From the NCBI GenBank assembly GCA_019321725.1, contig CM033121.1:13826001-13890000 (forward strand): DNA of 64,000 nucleotides, written 5' to 3'. Every line of letters starts with the position of its first letter. The stretch's first letter is position 1. Below, piece by piece: positions 24,428 through 36,826 of the stretch. This DNA comes from Paulownia fortunei (lineage: Eukaryota; Streptophyta; Magnoliopsida; Lamiales; Paulowniaceae). A program made the translations under genes and the position numbers. Under the pieces are notes generated by a model that was given only the letters and a program-made list of their open reading frames with translations, was not told where the DNA came from and made no database searches.

Positions 24428-25670
24428 GGTTAGCATGTATGTAGTCCACATTAGTTAACACATCCAGATTGAAACTGTAATGACAAATTTGAAGTTCTAT
24501 ATAAGACAACAATGAATTGGTCTCTCCTATTTTTTGTTTGCAACAATTTAAATTTTACCTCATCTGAACAAGTGTCTTAGTTTGTTTAACAAAATTGTCA
24601 ATCGTTGGGTCGAATTCTGAGTTTGTGTATGTTATTTAACGAATTAAAAAGAGTTTGATTCAAAGATTGAATCACTTCCAACCTTAGTTATTCCACCACA
24701 AGTTAATCGTTAAAAATGATTCAAATCTACATATTTCAAGGGGTTAAAAGTTAAAGATGATTGATACAATACATATTGCATATGGTGTGATGTGTTTTCA
24801 TAATCAAATTTACAAGTTCAAACTCAAATTTGAGCTATAGTGTTCTTGCACTTTTCTTTGTAAATTAGGAGATCGTCGCAATCCAAGTTTGTGTGCAAAA
24901 TATCATAATACTCTCGCTTCTTGCCCAGTTTTATCGTGCACTAATAATTATAGTAGAGGTTCACTTTGGTGAGCCCTGCATCGGTCAACTCACACTTATT
25001 CAAACTTGAAGTTCCACATAAGACAATATTATGTGCCCTTGGTCTTATATGTTTCCATTTTCAAAAAAAATTGATATTTATTCAGCTTAATTGTTGTGAT
25101 GATTATGCAATAGTTTAATTAAAAATATAAGTTAATTCAGACACTTTCCACATTCCTGGTTGAAGTTTTTACATCAGCTAATTAAGTTTCTATTAAAATG
25201 GGTACAAAGACTCTAAGAAAATATTTGGTGAGTCCCGACATTCCTTATTTCATCCCATATCAAAACCTAAGACAACTTAATATAATTCACAAAACAACGT
25301 TACACTCACGTAGTCTCATATGTGTTTTCACAATCCAATCAATGTTCGTTTACGATCAAATTTAAGTCAAAGTGTTATTTTTGTGAAGGTTAGACATTGG
25401 ACGACTTCATTAACAATCCAAATCCAAGTAACCAAAGTTGTACATAAGTTGATTTCGCTCTCGATTTGATAATACATATTGGTTCTACAAGAGGTTAGCA
25501 TGTATGTAGTCCACATTAGTTAACACATCTAGATTGAAACTTTAACGACAAATTTGAAGTTCTATATAAGACAACAATGAATTGGTCTCTCATATTTTTT
25601 GTTTGCAACAATTTAAATTTTACCTCATCTGAACAAGTGTCTTAGTTTGTTTAACAAAATTGTCAATTAT
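24428..25670. repeat. Diverged ~530-bp tandem repeat, about 2.3 copies
   Basis: Copy 1 starts near 24428 (GGTTAGCATGTATGTAGTCC), copy 2 near 24958 (GAGGTTCACTTTGGTGAGCC) and partial copy 3 at 25493 (GGTTAGCATGTATG again). Copies 1 and 3 are almost identical over about 178 bp, while copy 2 is diverged yet collinear (shared TTTGAAGTTC…ATAAGACAA, GTGTTTTCA.AATC). Homology thus alternates, as in a two-monomer higher-order unit of about 1065 bp. The 178-bp direct repeats could be mistaken for small LTRs, but no primer site follows the first and copy 2 explains the spacing. Not recognised as a known family. Confidence 0.7.
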
Positions 25671-25671
25671 A

Positions 25672-27150
25672 TAAAAACTGATTTGTAGGGATCTAGATCT
25701 TTCCCCTCTAGTGAAGTCCACGCTTCGGGCAACAACATGGATTTAGAACCCCACTAGCAATTCTAATTTCTTTAGTAATCTAGTACGTCAGAGTGATGTT
25801 ACTATGGTAATAATAATAGAATACTTTGATTTAATCAAAAGATGGAACTTTTGATTGAAGGAAGAAAGAAGGAAGATAGATATTTTTGGGAGAAATGTTT
25901 TTCTCTCTTTTTCTTGTTGTTGGCCAAAAATATTAAGAGTTACACTCTTTGATTTTTTCCCTCCCCTTTTATGTGTTATATGATTTTGATTGATCAATAT
26001 CTCTTAAAAATCTCCAACTCTATCTTCAAGGATATCATATATCCTCTTAAATTTTCCAAAGATACTATGGGATATTATCTAATCAAATTAGATTATTTCA
26101 AGAATAAGAATATCTTATTCTCTTATCCTTTCATCTTCTTCCAACAACTCTAGTGAGCCTCTCCTAATGTGCCACTTTGAATTGGACTTAGACTTTTAAT
26201 TAAATTCAACAAATAATCCAATTAATTAATTAATTGAATTACATAAAGTTTATCTAAATATATTAGGCCCAATTAAATAATTTAATTATTTAATTGAGTA
26301 AATTAATTTATTAATTGAATTGATTTACGACTAAATCAATTATTTTTTAGGGCTTTCTAGTCTTATTAGGTCTAATTAAAAATTTAATCATTTAATTGAA
26401 TAATTAATTCAACTCCATGAATTAAATTAAGCCTCAATTAATTAATCTCCACAAATTAATTGGATCCAACTCCTTGGATCAATTCCTAGATTATAAATCT
26501 CCATCCCAAGTTGTGTGTGACCCTTTAGGTTCACAAGTAAGCTAGCAGTGGGCTTGCAACTTATGAATAACAATTATTTTGATTAAATAATCCACTTGAA
26601 ATTAACTCTTTATTTCCAAGAATCTCATAAATTATGGAAAACACAAAGTAAATATATCATGACTACCTAGTCTTCGTTGGAACAACGAGTGAACTTATTT
26701 CAATTATGACTGCCATACACACATGTTGATTGATTTAGGCATGAGGAAAGCTTGTAAGGCTTAGTGTTCTAGGATTTGATTTATAAACCAATGTAATCAT
26801 AAGAGAAATTCATTCATGATTGAAATAATATTTGTGAGAGTTTTCTCTTTGGTTCTTCAGAGAACTATTTTATGAACTTATCAAGATTCTTCTTATGACT
26901 TTTGTCCTCGACTTGTCACTTACAATCTTTGTCATCTATCTTGATTGTGGCGTCTACCCTAATTTCTTATATCTTTAGTTCTTGTCTCTTAATAGGTAAC
27001 ATGACAAGGTTATTGTTATGCTTTATTGTGAATCTGAATTAGGATGATCCTAAGAAAAATACCCTTATGGATGTTTAGGTCTCATCTTTCTTTGTGAGGC
27101 TCGTATCAACAAGGATACTTATATGAAAATGAAATATTGGCATCAACTAC
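25672..27150 (-). mobile_element. Minus-strand copia LTR (3' end truncated)
   Basis: The reverse complement matches the B and D LTRs: AATTGCTAGTGGGGTTCTAAA with the following CGTGGACTTCACTAGAGGG (25690-25760), TTAATTAATT blocks, GGGTCACACACAACTTGGGATG (near 26510) and AATTGAAATAAGTTCACTCG (near 26700). From about 26740 to 27150 the match weakens, so part may be another insertion. The natural LTR end is missing where the 530-bp tandem repeat begins. By position it could be the 5' LTR of F or the 3' LTR of C; both lie on the minus strand. The two 60-69-codon frames near 25788-26153 are chance. Confidence 0.65.
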
Positions 27151-27189
27151 TAATCTAAAGTAATAATCATTTTAAATTGTTTTGAAAAA

Positions 27190-27500
27190 TATTGAGATAA
27201 CAACAAACCAAATTTTGTAGATGTACAAGCATGGTTGGCAAGAAAATTCATTACTTGGTTTCCTTCCCTATATATTTGTATAAGTTCAAATACATTTTCG
27301 CTGCATAAAATGAGATTTTTTGCTAAAAGATGCTGAAGTGTCCAATTACCAACAGAGTGTTAATTTATGATATATAACACAACCATTGCATACAGCTCAA
27401 TGAAAAGTTGATGGAATCCTTTTTCCAAAAGTGGCTGTAATCCTTGTACAATCGCATATTTTTTCAGCATAATTATTTGTCACCTCACCAATATAAGTGA
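27190..27500 (-). pseudogene. LINE-type RNase H fragment
   Basis: Minus-strand reading from about 27490: EVTNN(Y)AE, AIVQGLQPLLEKGFHQLF, IELYAMVV, NWTLQHLLAKNLIL, IYREGNQVMNFLANHAC. This is the order of a plant non-LTR retrotransposon RNase H (also found as stand-alone RNase-H-like proteins). The active-site Glu (AE) is kept, but the Asp positions read Tyr (IEL-Y) and Asn (MNFLA), and there is one frameshift and one stop. Catalytically dead. It lies next to the truncated end of copia element C. Confidence 0.7.
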
Positions 27501-27513
27501 ATATGCAAGAAAA

Positions 27514-27713
27514 AAAAAAGAATTTCCATTCCCATTGAGCAGGATGTCGTCACTGTATAGCATAATAAATGTCATTACGCTCCCATTAACCTTCTTGTAG
27601 ACATAAGGTTCATATGGGTTTTTGTGAAAATAAGATGATTTTATTACCTCATCAGACTACATGTCTTAGCTTCGAGAAGCTTGCTTGAGTCCATAAATAG
27701 AATATGAAGCCTT
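27514..27713 (-). pseudogene. Element C reverse transcriptase, middle part
   Basis: Minus-strand reading from 27713: GFIFYLWTQAS-like then a KNP…YKKVNGS stretch and a DDILL active-site region (near 27540). In the box Y.DD the second residue is Ser. It continues the C reverse transcriptase left off at 36827; element B lies between. A short deletion just after the insertion site has removed the VCKLQRS segment seen in B. Its left neighbour is the LINE RNase H, so the RNase H and 3' LTR of C are missing or displaced. Confidence 0.75.
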
Positions 27714-29797
27714 TGTTATAGTAGTGCCCAATGTGCTTATTAGACTGTGCATTCTTTATACTCTTGTATTTGTATAGATAATATTTTTCAAATTATATTA
27801 ATAAAATAGGCAAATTTCTTTATCTTTAATTGCTTCATGTAATTAGATAAAGTCCCCAGACCAAACTGAGCTACGTGGCATGTTCACACATTTGATGGTG
27901 ATCATGGAATATGACTTTATGACTTTGCTCTTAAATTAGTTTTGAGTCAAAGGCTTTTTAAGATGGGACATCAAATAGCCTAATAGACTCGCACATATGA
28001 TGTATGCTCGCATGAGGAGGATGTCTCACTCCATGGACATTAGCATAGTGATGCTAGTGCATGTATATGGGTGCTTGTTAGGAAAAAAGTACACTGAACA
28101 AGCTCACTGGAATTTCTTAATTAGAAAAGTGTTTATCAAAATACGAAATTCCATGTTACGATAGTACATGATTAGTCATTTGACTTGAGACACCATGGTA
28201 GTCTTATGCATGTCGTGTCACATTTTAATATATCTTCTGATTGCGTGATACTAACAAAGGGGATACATTGGATATTGCATTAATATCTGTGGAGGTTAAT
28301 GAGTGGTCAATAAAGGATCCGTCACTTGTCCAGTAGAATAAGTAAATTCCTATATTTTCATAGTTCATGACTTAAAAGTCCTTGGCCAAGGCAGGATGAA
28401 TGTTAGATGGGGGTTTTCTAACGATTTGTTATGAGTCATTGAAACTTGAAATGAAATCATAGTTATTGAGCAATTAGGGTTTTGATAATTGGTTTATGCC
28501 TTGTATTCAATCAAGAGATTAGTTAATGGAAGGACCTTACCTGAATCACACTCATAGTTGAAATAGGTTCACTCGCTATTTCACCTAAATTTAAGTAGTT
28601 ATGATACACTTTCTAGGTGTTTTCCATGACTTGTGAGGTTCTTAAAAATAAGGAGTTAATTTCAAGCGAATTAATTAATTGGTTTAATTAATTGGAATAA
28701 TTATTATTCATAAATTAAAAATATTGCAAGTCTACTGCTTGCTTAGTTGTAAACCTAAAGGGTCACACACAATTTGAAATGAAACATTTCTAATTTAAAA
28801 ATTTATCCAAAGGGTTGGATCAATTAATTAATAGAGATTAATTAATTGGGGCTTAAATTAATTCAAGGAGTTAAATTAATTATTTAATTAAATAATTTAA
28901 TTATTTAATTGGACCTAATATGATTAAGTAGCCCAATTGGAGTGAAATAATTATTTGATTGGATCTAATTAATTTTGTAGTCCATAAATTAATTTACATA
29001 ATTAAATAATTAGATTATTAATTAGGTTTAATTTGATTGTATGGGCTAGATGCAATTAATTTGGGTAAGACAATTAATTGGATTGATTGTGAGATTTATT
29101 TTAAGTCCAAACCCAATTCACAAAGGCCCATGAAAGTGTTTGAAAAATGATGGAAAGTCAAGAGTTTGGAAGATATGAAAGAGATAAAATTAGAAGAAGT
29201 TTGGATGAACCAAAATATCTCCAACCAATTAAAAGGAGACACAAAATACCAAAAGTAGGACTCTTGAAATTTTATGCCCCTTATATATACACCGTAGTCG
29301 AAAATTTAAGGATGACTATTCATCCCTAAATTTTCGGCTATATAGATTTAAAATTGAAGAAAATTATTTTCTTCATCCGTCATTTTTCTCCAAAAATTCT
29401 ATCTTTAAGTGTTAATTCTTTTATCATAAGTTGATAACAAGAATTAATATTTTCTACACACTCCATAAACTAGATTAGAACAGAAATCAGAATTGCTAGC
29501 AGAATTTTAATTTTTTGTTTTGCTCAAAGTATGAACTACTTTAATGGGAAGATGTAAGGATCTCTATAAACTAAATTCAGAAAAAAGGGCTACAAATTGA
29601 TTGCTTCATACCACATGACAACCGGAGTTCACAAAAAGTTATAAATCAAAACTTTAATTATTTTACTACAAGCACTAGAATTTGGAGATCGCTAGAAATC
29701 GCATCAGATCTGGGATATTGCTATAATTGTTGTGGTATGATGTTTTAAAAATTTAAATTTTTTGCTGCGTATACCCCGAGATCATGCGATCCCAATA
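27714..29797 (+). repeat. Element B 5' LTR
   Basis: 2084 bp, starting TGTTATAGTAGTGCCCAA and ending GCGATCCCAATA. It contains the family blocks GGATACATTGGAT, AAGGGTCACACACAATTTG (28760), TTAATTAATT clusters, a TATA box at 29282 and a CTTCATCCGTC pyrimidine segment. Collinear with the 3' LTR over its whole length. Supplies the promoter of the element. The 60-codon frame at 29147 is chance. Confidence 0.9.
29281..29290 (+). promoter_or_regulatory. TATA box of the element B 5' LTR
   Basis: TTATATATAC in the context GCCCCTTATATATACACC. The same phrase occurs in the 3' LTR at 36319-36328, and related TATA elements lie at the matching place in the D LTRs (43413 and 50988). Its position about 500 bp before the LTR end suits a transcription start in the LTR. 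Functional use is inferred. Confidence 0.6.
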
Positions 29798-29812
29798 GTG
29801 GTATAAGAGCCA
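29798..29812 (+). other. Primer-binding site of element B (tRNA-iMet type)
   Basis: GTGGTATAAGAGCCA directly after the LTR, one base off the plant initiator-tRNA-Met primer site TGGTATCAGAGC. It confirms orientation and the LTR end. Confidence 0.85.
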
Positions 29813-30751
29813 TGGTTTGCACAATTCCAATTGGATGAGATTTATGCTTGTGAATTTAATCATTAAATTCTGCTTGAGATAAAATTAAATTTAATTTAAT
29901 TTAATTGCTAAACAGAACAAGTATAATTGAAATTGATTCAAGTAGAAGGAAAAATTATACATGGCATGAAGTTGGGCTGCACTCAGGTGCACACAGAGTT
30001 TATATTCTATTGCCTTTAGATTGACCTAGATCTATTTTTGGCTCAAATAGTTCGCGTAGGAATGGCCCATGATCATCCATAGGGTTTATTTAATTGATTT
30101 GCTTGTTAATTTATTAAATAAATCAAGATTAAAATTGATGAGGTCTTGATTAAAATAAATACCCCACTTGTTCCAAAAAATCAAGTAAAGGTATTTTTAA
30201 ATTCCGATTTCAAGCAAATATGGATAAAATTGGGTTGGACCTAATAATCTATGCCTACCATAAAAAACAGTTAACATGATGATGCTACCTTACTTTGTCA
30301 TTGGCCATGAGTCATGGAATGACTCTATAATGGAAAGCTATGATCTTTATTAAGCATGGTGATGCCCATGAGATGAACTCGACTCTATGTTGGCTAATGG
30401 AACGTTTTGATGCTCAATCTACATGGAGGTTTGATTGGTCTTGCTTGACACTTAATACCTTATGGGCTCATAAAATTTGGGTATATAAGAAGTAGTGAGG
30501 TAAAATATCTTTAGGGTTGTATGGAGATAAAATTGTTAAAAGTTAACTACCTTCCAATATGTTTTATGGGATCATAAAATTGGGGTATAGGACATTAACT
30601 GGGCCTCAAGTCCACTAGGAAATAAGATTTCCCGAATTACCATTTGGGGTGATGGAATTCGAGATTATTACTTTAGACCTTATTATAAATGAATATGATT
30701 TTGAAAGTATGCTAATTTTCTGCATAGTTTATAATTGTATATTGTCTATAA
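29813..30751 (+). other. Element B leader
   Basis: Noncoding region between primer site and gag. It is about half the length of the D leader because the GC-rich island is almost gone; only GGGCTGCACTCAGGTGCACACAG remains near 29970. It retains TTTTGGCTCAAATAG, repeated TTGGCCATGAGTCATGGAATG and GGCTCATAAAATTTGGGTATA blocks. Confidence 0.65.
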
Positions 30752-31618
30752 ATGGCTAAAAAATTACTTGCATCAATTCTGGAAGCTAATAAATTAACTG
30801 GTCCTAACTATGTCAATTGGATAAGGAACCTTTAAATTGGTCTACAGTCCAAAAAGAGGGATTAAATACTTGATGTGATCCCACCGTCAGCTTGTGCTGG
30901 AAGGCGCCAGTGAGGAGAAGCTTGTGGATTATCACAATCTGGTTGATAATGATCTACAAGTGCAATGCTATATGATGGCATCGATATCAAACGAGTTATA
31001 AAGGCAACACGAGGTACATGCACATGCGCATGACATCTATGTTCACTTACAAGAGTTGTATGGTGAACATACTAGGCAGGTGAGATATTAGATCTCGAAA
31101 GAGCTTTTAGGACCTATATGATGGAGGGCTCTTTAGTCCATGACCATGGATTGAAGATGATAGGCCTGATTGAAAGGCTTTAGTCACTTAGAGTCGTTTT
31201 GGATAACGATCTCTATTTGGATCTTATCTTGTAATCTTTGCCTCTATTGTTTGACATCTTCGTTGTCAACTTCAACATGCATAAAATAAAAACTAGCCTA
31301 GTTGAGCTGGTTAACATGTTGAAGATGACTGAGTCCACCATGAAGAAGAATAAGTCGGTTATGCTTGTTAGATCCTCATCCAACTCAAATACTGCAAAGC
31401 CCAAGAGAAAGAAGAGAAAATGAAAGCGTTTCTTAAAAATCCAAAGGCATGAAGCTAACAGGTGGCATCTCCAAGAGTTCCAACAAGACTGATGACAAGT
31501 GCTACTACTGCGGCAAACTTGGGTATTGGAAGAGGAACTACAAGGAGTATCTTGCGAGCTTGAAGAGTTCAGGTATTTATTTTGTTGAAGTTAACTTATT
31601 AGTTAACAATGCCTCTTA
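30752..31618 (+). pseudogene. Element B gag pseudogene
   Basis: The start ATG at 30752 opens MAKKLLASILEANKLTGPNY, the usual N terminus of this copia gag family (UBN2/retrotran_gag_2), followed within 30 codons by a stop. Later pieces: VDNDLQVQCYMM-like, LYGEHTRQVRY-like (near 31045), HGLKMIGLIERL, FVVNFNMHKIKTSLVELVNM (31265-31325), a lysine-rich stretch, then a knuckle CYYCGKLGYWKRNY (31501-31542). In the knuckle both the His and the last Cys are Tyr, so it should not bind zinc. Several frameshifts. The role would be nucleocapsid assembly; the frame is dead. Confidence 0.8.
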
Positions 31619-34600
31619 AGTATTAGATACCAGCTACAGGTCTTATCTTTGCAATGATTTTCAAGTGATGGCAAGAAGTAGGAAGCTAAGTAGAGGAGAG
31701 ACAATCCTGCAACTGGGGAATGGAGCAAATGTTGCTACATTAGCCATAGGAAGTGTCAACTTTACTTTAGGAAATGGAGTAGTTTTAGTTTTAAACAATT
31801 GTCTTTATGTTCTAAAGATAGTTAAGAACATTATCTTCTTTTGTGTTTTGGATGGAAAAGGTTTTACTTTTTCAATAGAATAAGGAAGTTGTTCCATTTT
31901 TAGTGATTTAGTTCGGATAACCTCTGGCATATTGATGAATGATTTATGTTCTACTAATCCCCATAACTCTTTTTTCCATGTTCAACAAAATAAATGAAAG
32001 ATAGATAATCATAGTTCCCAACTCTTATGGCATGCTAAGTTAGGTCATGTCTCTGAGAAAATAATTCATAAGTTGGCTTAATTGCTCAATCTTTCGAAAG
32101 AGTAAGGAATGCCAACATATGAGTCATGTCTCAAAGGAAAGATGACCAAATCACTATTTGTTGGACAAGTGGAATGAGCCAAAAATCTATTGAATTTGAT
32201 CCATTCAGATGTATGTGGGCCACTAAGGCCACTAAGTGTTAATGCTCGTGGAAACTATCACTATTTTAAATTTTTTACCAATGATTATTCTAGGTATGGT
32301 TATGTCTACCTTTTGTGGTACAAATCTAAAACTTTTGAAAAATTCAAAGAATTCAGATGTGAGGTGGAGAAACAAACTAGGCTGAGTAATAAGGCTCTTC
32401 AATCAGATTAAGGAGGTGAATACTAGGATTGAGAAAAGAGTTTCTTAATTATCTAAATGAGAATAGGATTCTCTCCCAGTGGACTCCTCCTGCAACTCTC
32501 CAACTCAACGTAGTTGCGGAGCGTAAAAATTGAAACTTATTGGACATGGTTCGGTCGATGATGAGTTTCACTGGACTTCCTCTTTCATTCTGGGGCTATA
32601 CTATAGAAACAACAACATATCTATTAAATAAAGTGCCATCAAAGTCGGTGCCCAAAACACCATATGAGATGTGGTGTGCAAAACCACTCTCTTACAAATA
32701 CCTTAAGGTATGGGTGTGTGCTACTTATGTGAAACAGCAAGTGGGAGATAAATTGGAGATAAATTGGATATGAGATCCAGTTTATGTAGATTCATGGGGT
32801 ATCCCAAGGAATCTATTAGGTAATATTTCTACAACCCTTCGGAACAAAAGGTGTTTGTTTCAAGGAATGCCACCTTTTTAGAAAATGAGTTTTTATTAGA
32901 TAGAAATGGTAAAGTTGTAGAACTTGAAGAAGTTCAAGAACTATAGAGCTTCTCTACAGATGCAGTAACGGGCTAACCACCTAAGGCTGGGCCTTCGAAT
33001 ACACAATCTCCTAGGAGTTCCCATAGAATCTCAAAGGCACTTGAGAGGTATGGTTTTTTGTTAGAGAATAATAAAGAGAATCTCCTCTTGGACGATGATC
33101 TAAGGATTTATGGAGAGGCGATGTCGGACATCGACTTGGGAAGATGGTAAGAAGCCATGCAATCGAAGATGAACTCCATGTACTCCAACAGGGTATGGAC
33201 CTTGGTGGACCCACCATAAGGAATAGTTTATATTGGTTGCAAATGGGTCTACGAGTGAAAGCTTGGAGTAAATGGAGAGATAGAGACCTATATAGCACAA
33301 CTAGTTATGAAAGGTTATACTCAGAAACAAGGAATTGATTATGAGGAAAGTTTTTACCAGTAGTGATGCTTAAATCCATTCGGATACTGCTAACTATATC
33401 AACATATTATGATTATGAAATATGAAAAATGAATGTGAAGACCGGCTTTCTTAATCAAAATATTGAGGAAGATATATATATATATATAACACAGCTAGAA
33501 GGCTTCATATCTAAAGAGAGTGAGCAAAAGGTTTGCAAACTCCAGAGATCCATTTATGGACTCAAGCAGGCTTCCCGAAACTGGAACATCCAGTTTGGTA
33601 GGGCAATCAAATCAATTATTTTTCACAAGAACCTAGATAAACCCTGTATCTATAAGAAGGTTAGTGGGAGCACAGTGATATTTATTGTGTTATAAGTTGA
33701 CAATATCCTACTCATTCGAAATGATGAAGGGATGATGCAGTCAACTAAGACTTGGTTGTCTAATCAATTCTCCATGAAGGATTTGGGAGAATTATCTTTT
33801 AGTCTTGGAATAAAGATCTATAGAGATAGGTCAAAAAGGATAATCGAACTATCCCCATCCACGTACATAGACAAATTGCTAAAGAGGTTTAGCATATAGA
33901 AATCCAAGCGAGGATTCTTTCCAATGAGTCATAGCGTTTCTCTCTCAATGGCAATATCTCCTAAGAATCCTGAGTAGAGGGAAAGGATGACCCGCATACC
34001 TTATACATCTGCCATAGGAAACATAATATATGACATGCTATGTACAAGGCATGATGTCACATATGCTCTGAGTGTCACTAGTAGATATCAATCCAATCTA
34101 GGTGCGGAGCACTCGAAGGCCACAAAAGTGACCATGAAGTACTTAAGAAGGACTAAGGATATTTTTCTTGCATGTGGCTCTGGAGAACTGAAACTATAAG
34201 GTTATACATATTCTAGTTTTCAGTCCAATATAGATGACTCAAAGTCAATGTTCAGATATGTATTCACTTTAAACGGTGGTGCGGCCAGATGGAATAGTTC
34301 CAAGTAGGAGACGACCATATATTCTACCAACGAAGCTGAATATATTACTACATGTGATGTGGCAAAAGAAGCTATTTGGATAAGGAACTTTATCCAAGAG
34401 TTGGGTGTAGTTCCATCCGCTGTTGATCCTATAATGATATGCTATGATAACAACGAAGCTATTGTGCAAGCAAAAGAGCCAAGATCTCATCAAAGATTTA
34501 AGTATATCATGAGGAGATACCATCTGATCAAAGAGATCATTGGTAGAGGCGGCACTGTAGTGGATAGAGTCGCTTCCACAGAGAATATAGCAAACCCACT

Positions 34601-34690
34601 AACCAAACCTCTAGTACAAAAGGCATTCGATAGACATCTTGAAAAAATGGGCCTAAAGTACATGGGCAATTGGCACTTGGGTAAGTAGGA
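31619..34690 (+). pseudogene. Element B pol pseudogene (PR-IN-RT-RH)
   Basis: Pieces in copia order: protease-proximal LDTSYRSYLCND (31625) and LQLGNGANVATLAI; pre-integrase LLWHAKLGHVSEKIIHKL (32023); integrase NLIHSDVCGPL with its first Asp (32195) and a LQSD-stop-GGEY segment near 32400; RT MNVKTGFLNQNIEEDIYI, LQRSIYGLKQASRNWNIQF (33540-33600) and an active-site box broken to stop-VDN (33693); RNase H STNEAEYI (34321), IWIRNFIQELG, MRRYHLIKEII and the C-terminal DRHLEKMGLKYMGNW. More than ten stops and frameshifts. In a live element it would process, integrate and reverse-transcribe the RNA; here it cannot. Confidence 0.85.
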
Positions 34691-34693
34691 GAT
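34681..34693 (+). other. Polypurine tract of element B
   Basis: GTAAGTAGGAGAT directly before the 3' LTR start TGTTAGAG. Element D has the same GTAAGTAGGAG phrase before its 3' LTR, supporting the role as plus-strand primer site. Confidence 0.7.
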
Positions 34694-36826
34694 TGTTAGA
34701 GTAGTGCCCAACGTGCCAATTAGATTGTGCATCCTTTATACTTTTGTATTTGTAAAGACAATCTTTTTCAAATCATAATAATAAAATAGGAAAATTTCTT
34801 TATCTTTAATTATTTCATGTAATTGATAAAGTCCCCATACCAAACTGAGCTACGGGGCATGGTCACGCATTTGATGTTGATAATGGAATATGCCTCCATG
34901 ACTTTGGCCTTAAATTATTTTTGAGTCAAAGGCTTTTTGAGATGGGACATCGAATAGCCCAATAGACTCGTGAATTCATTGCATGCTCGCATGAGGAGGA
35001 TGTCTCGCTCTATGGACATTAGCGTAGTGACGCTAGTCCATGTATGCGGGTGTTTATTAAGGAACAAGTACACTGAACATACCCATTAGAATTTTTTAAT
35101 TGGAAACATATTTGTCGAAATAAGAAATTTCATATTACGATAGTATACGATTAGTCTTTTGACTTGAGACACCATGGTAGACTTATGCATTTCGTATTTC
35201 ATTTTGATGTATCTTTTGATTGTCTAACAATCATAAAGGGGATACATTGGATGTTGCATTGATATGTATGGGGGTTAAAGAGTGGTCAACAAAGGATCCG
35301 CCACTTGTCTAGTAAAACAAGTAAGTCTCATATATTTTTATAGTTCATGACTCATAAGCCCTTGGCCAATGTAGGATGAATATTTGATGGGAGTTTTCTA
35401 ACGATTCTTTGAGTCATTGAGACTTGAAATGGAATCATAGTTATTGAGCAATTAGGGTTTTAACTATTGATCCATGCCCTGGACCAATCGGGAGATTATT
35501 TGACGGAAGGACCTTACGTGTATAATACTCGTAATTGAGATATGTTAACTCGCTATTTCACTTAAATCTAGGTAGTCATGATACACTTGCTAGATATTTG
35601 CCATGACTTATGAGGTTCTTGAAATTAAGGAGTTAATATCAAGCAAATTAATTAATCGAATTAATTAATTAAAATAATAATTATTTATAAGTTGAAATTA
35701 TTGCAAGCCCACTACTAGCTTAGTTTTGAACTTAAAGGGTCACACACAATTTGAGATGAAACTTTTCTAATTTAGGAATTGATCCAAAAGGTTGGATCTA
35801 ATTAATTAATAAAGATTAATTAATTAGAGCTTAAATTAATTCAAGAAGTTGAATTAATTATTCAATTAAATAATTTGATTATTTAATTAGACCATATAAG
35901 ATTAAGGAGGCCAATTGGAGTGAAACAATTATTTGATTGGATCAAATTAATTGTGGAGTCCCTAAATTAATTTAATTGTTAATTTAATTTACTTAATTTA
36001 ATAATTGAATTATTTAAATAGGTCTAATTTGATTAGATGGGTTAGATGGAATTAATTTGGGTAAGATAATTAATTAGATTAATTGTGGGATTTATTTTAA
36101 GTCCAAACCCAATTCACAAAGGCCTATTTAGAGAGGCCAATGAAAGTGGTTGAAAAATGATGGAAAGTCAAAAGTTTGGAATTTTTGGGTGATCTTGAAT
36201 CTGTGGAAGATATAAAAGAGATAAAATTGAAAAGAAGTTTCGATGAAAAAAAATATATTCCAACCAATCAAAAGGAGACACAAAATATTAAGAGTAGGAC
36301 TCTAGAAATTTTATGCCCCTTATATATACACCATAGCCAAAAATTTCATCCTCTAATTTTCCGCCATATAGATTTAAAATAGAAGAAAATTATTTTCTTC
36401 ATCCGTCTTTTTTTTCAAAAATTCATTCTTTAAGTGTTAATTCTTTTATCACAAGTTGATGACAAGAATTAGTATTTTCTATACACACTTCATAAACTAG
36501 ATTAGAAAAGAAATAAAAATTGCTAGCGGAATTTTGATTTTGTGCTCTTGCTCAAAGTGTGAACTGCTTTAGAGGGAAAACGTCTGGATCCTTGTGAACC
36601 AAATTCAGAAAAAATGCCTAGTAATTGATTACTTCATAACTATGACAACTGGAGTGCATAGAAAGGTATAAATCAAAACTTTAATTATTTTACTACAACC
36701 ATTGAAAATTGCGAGATCATTAGAAATTGCATCACACTCGGGGTATTGCTATAATTGTTATGGTATGATGTTCTTAAAAATTTAAATTTTTTGTTGCATA
36801 TACCCTGGGATCGTGTGATCCTAACA
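34694..36826 (+). repeat. Element B 3' LTR
   Basis: 2133 bp, starting TGTTAGAGTAGTGCCCAA and ending GTGATCCTAACA. It has the same ordered blocks as the 5' LTR, with scattered substitutions and small indels. TATA box at 36319. The frame at 36176-36382 lies in LTR sequence and is chance. Confidence 0.9.

Larger units (their letters stand above)
27714..36826 (+). mobile_element. Copia element B, complete but degenerate
   Basis: 9113 bp: 5' LTR 27714-29797, primer site 29798, leader, gag, pol in copia order (integrase before reverse transcriptase and RNase H), purine tract 34681-34693, 3' LTR 34694-36826. LTRs begin TGTTA and end in CAATA/TAACA. Flanking 5-mers GCCTT (27709-27713) and ACCTT (36827-36831) fit a target duplication with one change. 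Both flanks belong to the reverse transcriptase of minus-strand element C. Over their first ~150 bp the two LTRs differ at roughly one base in eight by eye, so the insertion is old. Confidence 0.9.

Noticed and set aside
24082..24512. Cluster of overlapping 60-87-codon frames on both strands
   Set aside because: They coincide with a GC-rich leader island, where stops are rare; compositions are implausible and no motif is recognised.
24428..25670. Small LTR element with 178-bp terminal repeats
   Set aside because: No primer site or purine tract, and a diverged middle copy shows a ~530-bp tandem repeat instead.
33011..33338. Minus-strand frames of 66-95 codons opposite element B pol
   Set aside because: Antisense shadows of the plus-strand integrase/RT spacer region.
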